A DNA stretch of 64,000 nucleotides from Azospirillum brasilense (lineage in GTDB: Bacteria; Pseudomonadota; Alphaproteobacteria; Azospirillales; Azospirillaceae), in NCBI RefSeq assembly GCF_008365405.1, contig NZ_QOKV01000001.1, positions 629,333 to 693,332 on the forward strand, given 5' to 3'. Below are positions 61,070 to 64,000 of this stretch, piece by piece. The notes under the pieces are model-generated. The model worked only from the letters and a program-made list of their open reading frames with translations. It ran no database searches and was not told the DNA's origin. Within the stretch, counting starts at the first letter, position 1. Each line of letters opens with the position of its first letter. A program made the position numbers and the translations under genes.

Positions 61070-63103
61070 TCAGAGACCGATCACGCCGCCGTCCTTCTTG
61101 GTGATGGCGACCACCGACGGGCGCGGCGGCATGTTGGGCTTGAAGTCGGGCCAGCGGGTCGCCGGGTCCTCGAAGGAGGAGAGCTTGCCCTTGAAGCCTT
61201 CCCACTGGTCGACGCCGTCGGTGGCCGGGTGCTGCACGGCGACGAACAGGGTCTTGTCGTCGGTGGTGAAGCAGGGGCCGCACATCTCGGCACCCACCGG
61301 CACGCGGTAGAACATCTTGGACAGCCCGCGCAGGTCGCCCTCGGTCTCCACGGCCCAGACGCCGTCGGCGGTGCCGGACGCCTTCTTCCAGTTCTCGCCC
61401 TGGTCGGTGGTGATCCACAGGCGGCCGCGGTGGTCCACCGCCGCGTTGTCGGGGCAGGAGAACCAGCCGTTGGCCGAGGTGTCGGCGTGGAACTGCGCGC
61501 CGACCTTCGCGTCCGCCGGGTTGCCGCCGCGGACCAGGATCGTCCACTCCGCCTTGGTCGAGGCGTGGTTGCCGTTTTCCGGCAGGATCTCGACGATGTG
61601 GCCCCAGTTGTTCTCGGCGCGCGGGTTGGTCGCGTCCACCTGCTCCGGCTTGCGGCGGGAGTTGTTGGTGAGGATGACGTAGACCTTGCCGGTCACCGCG
61701 TTGACCTCGATGTCCTCCGGGCGGTCCATCTTGGTGGCGCCCAGCGCGTCGGCGGCGAGGCGGGCGTTGATCAGGACGGTGGCTTGGTCGGGGAAGCCCT
61801 TCTCGGCGGTCAGCGGGCCCTGGCCGTGGACCAGCGGCAGCCATTCGACCGAGGCGTCGGCCTTGAACTTCGCCACGTAGAGCGTCCCGGTCTCCAGGAT
61901 GTCCATGTTGGCGGCACGGTTCTTCGGGTCGAACTTCTTCGCCGCGACGAACTTGTAGACATAGTCGAAGCGCTCGTCGTCGCCGGTGTAGGCGACCACG
62001 GTGCCGTCCTTGCCGAGCGCGATCTGGCAGGCCTCATGCTTGAAGCGGCCGAGCGCCGTGCGCTTCTTCGGGGTCGAGGTCGGGTCGTAGGGGTCGATTT
62101 CGACGATCCAGCCGAAGCGGTTGGACTCGTTCGGCTCCTTGGCGATGTCGAAGCGGTCGTGATGGACGCCCCAGTTGTACCATTCGCCGGGGAAGCCGTA
62201 GCGCTTCAGCACCTTGGCGTTCGGGTTGGTGTCCTCAACCTTGCCCCAGAAGTAGCCGTTGAAGTTCTCTTCCGCCGACAGCCAGGTGCCCCAGGGCGTC
62301 ATGCCGCCGGAACAGTTGTTCAGCATGCCGCGGACCATCGTGCCGGCCGGGTCGTCGCTGGTCTTCATCAGGGCGTGGCCGGCGGCCGGGCCGGTGATGG
62401 CGCAGGCCGTCTCGCCGGTGATGCGGCGGTTGTAGCGGGAATCCGCCACCGTCACCCACTTGCCCTTGACCTTGCGGATCTCGACGACGGTGCCGCCGTG
62501 GGCGGCCATCTCGATGTCCACCAGCGCCTTGGTCATGCGGGCGAACTTGTCCTTCTGCTGCTCCACGCCGACGCCGGGGAACATGACCTCCTCGTCGGTG
62601 TATTCGTGGTTCACGCAGAGCAGGGCGCGGTCCGGCGACTGCGAGCCGAGCGGCAGCGGGGCGTAGCCGACGAAGTCGTTGTTGTAGCCGAACTGCTTCG
62701 ACTGCGCCTCGGCGGTCTGGTTCATCGGGTCGAAGGCCGGCGCGCCGGGGACCACCGGATCGCCCCAGCGGATCAGGATGTCGGCGTTGTAGCCGGCGGC
62801 GACGTGATGGTCGGCGTCGACACCGTGCGCCACCTCCTGGAAGGAGAAGCTGGCCTTGGCCGGGCGCGGGGCGCCGGTCACGGCGGCCTCGGCCTCACGC
62901 GGCGCGGAGAGCAGGGCGGCCGGGCCGATCAGGGCGCTGACCGCGGCGCCGGTCAGCATGCCGCGCATCAGGTCGCGGCGGCCGAGGCGGGCGTTGATGA
63001 CGTCGCCCATGGTCGGGTTTTCGGACGGGTTGGAGCCGATGTCCTCGCGGCCCTCGAAGGTCAGGTACTTGGTGCCCTTCTGGGGCAGGTCATGCGTGTC
63101 CAT
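61070..63103 (-). CDS. phoX: PhoX-type alkaline phosphatase (DUF839), Tat-exported
   Basis: Periplasmic phosphatase that releases phosphate from organic esters, dependent on calcium and iron. 677 residues. Seen: an internal Tat signal GRRDLMRG at 41-48 followed by MLTGAAVSALIGPAALLSAP (a long N-terminal cytoplasmic-like leader before it is typical), then DUF839 blades such as LLCVNHEYTDEEVMFPG, GACAITGPAAGHAL-type NNCSGGMTPWGTWLSAEENF, DRFGWIVEIDPYDPTSTPKK-like FGWIVEIDPYDPTSTP, LVNARLAADALGATKMDRPE and FVAVQHPATDG. The Glu and Asp motifs that hold calcium are in EENFNGYF and DIEVNAVTGKVYV. A possible Pho box lies about 90 bases upstream. Confidence 0.92.
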   Translation of the reverse strand: MDTHDLPQKGTKYLTFEGREDIGSNPSENPTMGDVINARLGRRDLMRGMLTGAAVSALIGPAALLSAPREAEAAVTGAPRPAKASFSFQEVAHGVDADHHVAAGYNADILIRWGDPVVPGAPAFDPMNQTAEAQSKQFGYNNDFVGYAPLPLGSQSPDRALLCVNHEYTDEEVMFPGVGVEQQKDKFARMTKALVDIEMAAHGGTVVEIRKVKGKWVTVADSRYNRRITGETACAITGPAAGHALMKTSDDPAGTMVRGMLNNCSGGMTPWGTWLSAEENFNGYFWGKVEDTNPNAKVLKRYGFPGEWYNWGVHHDRFDIAKEPNESNRFGWIVEIDPYDPTSTPKKRTALGRFKHEACQIALGKDGTVVAYTGDDERFDYVYKFVAAKKFDPKNRAANMDILETGTLYVAKFKADASVEWLPLVHGQGPLTAEKGFPDQATVLINARLAADALGATKMDRPEDIEVNAVTGKVYVILTNNSRRKPEQVDATNPRAENNWGHIVEILPENGNHASTKAEWTILVRGGNPADAKVGAQFHADTSANGWFSCPDNAAVDHRGRLWITTDQGENWKKASGTADGVWAVETEGDLRGLSKMFYRVPVGAEMCGPCFTTDDKTLFVAVQHPATDGVDQWEGFKGKLSSFEDPATRWPDFKPNMPPRPSVVAITKKDGGVIGL

Positions 63104-63191
63104 CGGTGTGCCTCGTCTCTTTCCGCAAATTTATTTTGGGGTGGGGCGGGCGCACCTTACCGGCGGCCTGTGACGGTTTCTTTGCACTCCC

Positions 63192-63209
63192 ATGAAGGCG
63201 GAATGAAAA
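63192..63209 (-). promoter_or_regulatory. Candidate Pho box upstream of phoX
   Basis: Read leftward: TTTTCATTCCGCCTTCAT, two direct half sites (TTTTCAT, CCTTCAT) 11 bases apart. Each keeps the TCAT core of the CTGTCAT consensus, 5 of 7 matches. Position about 89-106 bases before the ATG fits PhoB activation. Weak by sequence, supported by the phosphatase downstream. Confidence 0.45.
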
Positions 63210-63240
63210 CGCACGGTCGGATTTTACGATCCCGCAACGA

Positions 63241-64000
63241 TCAATCGCCGGCTTTCTTGATCTCCTGGAAGGCGGCCAGCGCGCGGTCGCGGGCGGTGCC
63301 GTGGTCGACGACCGGCCGCGGGTAGTCCTTGCCGAGCGTCACCCCCGCCTGCCGCAGCGCCTCGTCCGGGGCCTCCCACGGCTTGTGAATCCAGCGGTTG
63401 GGCAGCGTTTCCAACTCCGGCACATAGCGCCGGACGTAGGCGCCCTCCGGGTCGAACTTCTCGCCCTGGAGGATCGGGTTGAAGACGCGGAAGAAGGGGG
63501 CCGCGTCGGCGCCGCAGCCAGCCACCCATTGCCAGTTGCCGGCGTTGTTGGCGATGTCGGCGTCGACCAGCGTGTCCCAGAACCACGCCTCGCCCTCCTG
63601 CCAGGGGATCAGCAGATCCTTGATGAGGAAGGAGCCGACGATCATCCGCACGCGGTTGTGCATCCAGCCGGTCTGCCAGAGCTGCCGCATTCCGGCGTCC
63701 ACGATGGGGTATCCGGTGTGCCCGCTCTGCCACGCGCGCAAGCCCGCCTTGTCTGTCCGCCAGGGAAAGCGGGCGAAGCGCGCGTCCAGCGGCGTGTCCG
63801 GAATGCCCGGCTCCTCGCGCAGCAGATGGTGGTTGAACTCCCGCCAGCCGAGTTCCCGCAGGAAGGACTCGGCGCCGGCGGCCAGTTCGTGCCGCTGGTC
63901 GGCGGCGTGGCGCGCGGCGTGCCAGACCTGCCGCGGCCCGATCTCCCCGAAGGCGAGGTGCGGCGACAGGACGGAGGTCCCGTCATGGTCCGGGCGGTCG
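63241..64000 (-). CDS. DNA photolyase/cryptochrome family (5' end outside window)
   Basis: FAD flavoprotein that splits cyclobutane pyrimidine dimers with light. The C-terminal 252 residues are present; the N-terminal antenna domain is missing. Seen: GTSVLSPHLAFGEIGPRQVW, FLRELGWREFNHHLL, ARFARFPWRTDKAGLRAWQS, the FAD/substrate motifs TGYPIVDAGMRQLWQTGWMH and RVRMIVGSFLIKDLLIPWQE, DADIANNAGNWQWVAGCGAD, RVFNPILQGEKFDPEGAYVR, and C-terminal IHKPWEAP. The NxAGNWQW and WMHNR motifs place it with class I CPD photolyases. Confidence 0.93.
   Translation of the reverse strand, partial: DRPDHDGTSVLSPHLAFGEIGPRQVWHAARHAADQRHELAAGAESFLRELGWREFNHHLLREEPGIPDTPLDARFARFPWRTDKAGLRAWQSGHTGYPIVDAGMRQLWQTGWMHNRVRMIVGSFLIKDLLIPWQEGEAWFWDTLVDADIANNAGNWQWVAGCGADAAPFFRVFNPILQGEKFDPEGAYVRRYVPELETLPNRWIHKPWEAPDEALRQAGVTLGKDYPRPVVDHGTARDRALAAFQEIKKAGD

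Noticed and set aside
63160-63190. CTGTGAC...TTTGCAC as a Pho box
   Set aside because: Only the first half resembles CTGTCAT; the second half at the 11-base spacing does not match. The leftward pair at 63192-63209 is better.

Overview
The window is GC-rich, gene-dense bacterial chromosome. Gene families and order (ruvC-ruvA-ruvB-ybgC-tolQ-tolR-tolA-tolB-pal, a zapA / 6S RNA / 5-formyl-THF cyclo-ligase block, DUF4164 and DUF2948 proteins, several soluble chemoreceptors) point to an alphaproteobacterium, most likely Rhodospirillales and close to Azospirillum. The organism assignment is inference from content; no database search was possible. Both ends cut a gene: an AcuI/YhdH-type reductase at the left and a photolyase at the right.

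Layout. 1-12.2 kb: reductase (partial), FadL-type porin behind a probable LiuR-like operator, TauE/SafE exporter, thiE, class I aldolase, small proteins including an orphan HicB, then gap and tkt, all leftward except hicB. From 10 kb rightward come a coiled-coil protein, zapA, 6S RNA, the cyclo-ligase and a YmdB phosphoesterase. 12.4-20.9 kb: yebC, ruvC fused in frame to a DUF559 nuclease, ruvA, ruvB, ybgC and the complete tol-pal envelope system, ended by a terminator and followed by tRNA-Thr(GGT) on the other strand. 21-27.5 kb: a compact leftward surface-glycan locus (UDP-glucuronate epimerase type, GT4, WecA-like transferase, epimerase, CapD/FlaA1-like). 27.7-35.3 kb: asnB, EamA transporter, GNAT, murA, DUF2948, OsmC, SDR. 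35.3-35.7 kb: a guanidinium exporter gene behind a guanidine-II riboswitch.

36-45.7 kb is the most unusual stretch. A leftward operon of three unrecognised genes (two of them membrane-anchored coiled-coil proteins) is divergent from a signalling block: a REC-sensor-histidine kinase, a SiaB-like kinase, a SiaC-like phosphoprotein and a second histidine kinase, convergent with an OmpR regulator, a SiaA-like HAMP-PP2C phosphatase and a periplasmic binding protein. It looks like a Sia partner-switch in which the diguanylate cyclase SiaD is absent and two-component proteins take its place.

45.7-64 kb: FtsH paralogue, CbpA/DnaJ-like chaperone, lipoprotein, pdxH, cation efflux, two soluble chemoreceptors with reversed domain order and a small cysteine protein, MBL hydrolase, anion transporter, glycosyltransferase and a large membrane protein, a zur-cobW zinc operon, a Tat-exported PhoX phosphatase and the photolyase.

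The best candidate for something undescribed is a 501-bp cassette in the 3' end of ruvC: a DUF559 nuclease reading frame bounded by perfect 46-bp inverted repeats, in frame with ruvC and still overlapping ruvA. Related repeat pairs without an ORF occur at 0.85-1.06 kb and, in diverged form, at 59.2 kb.
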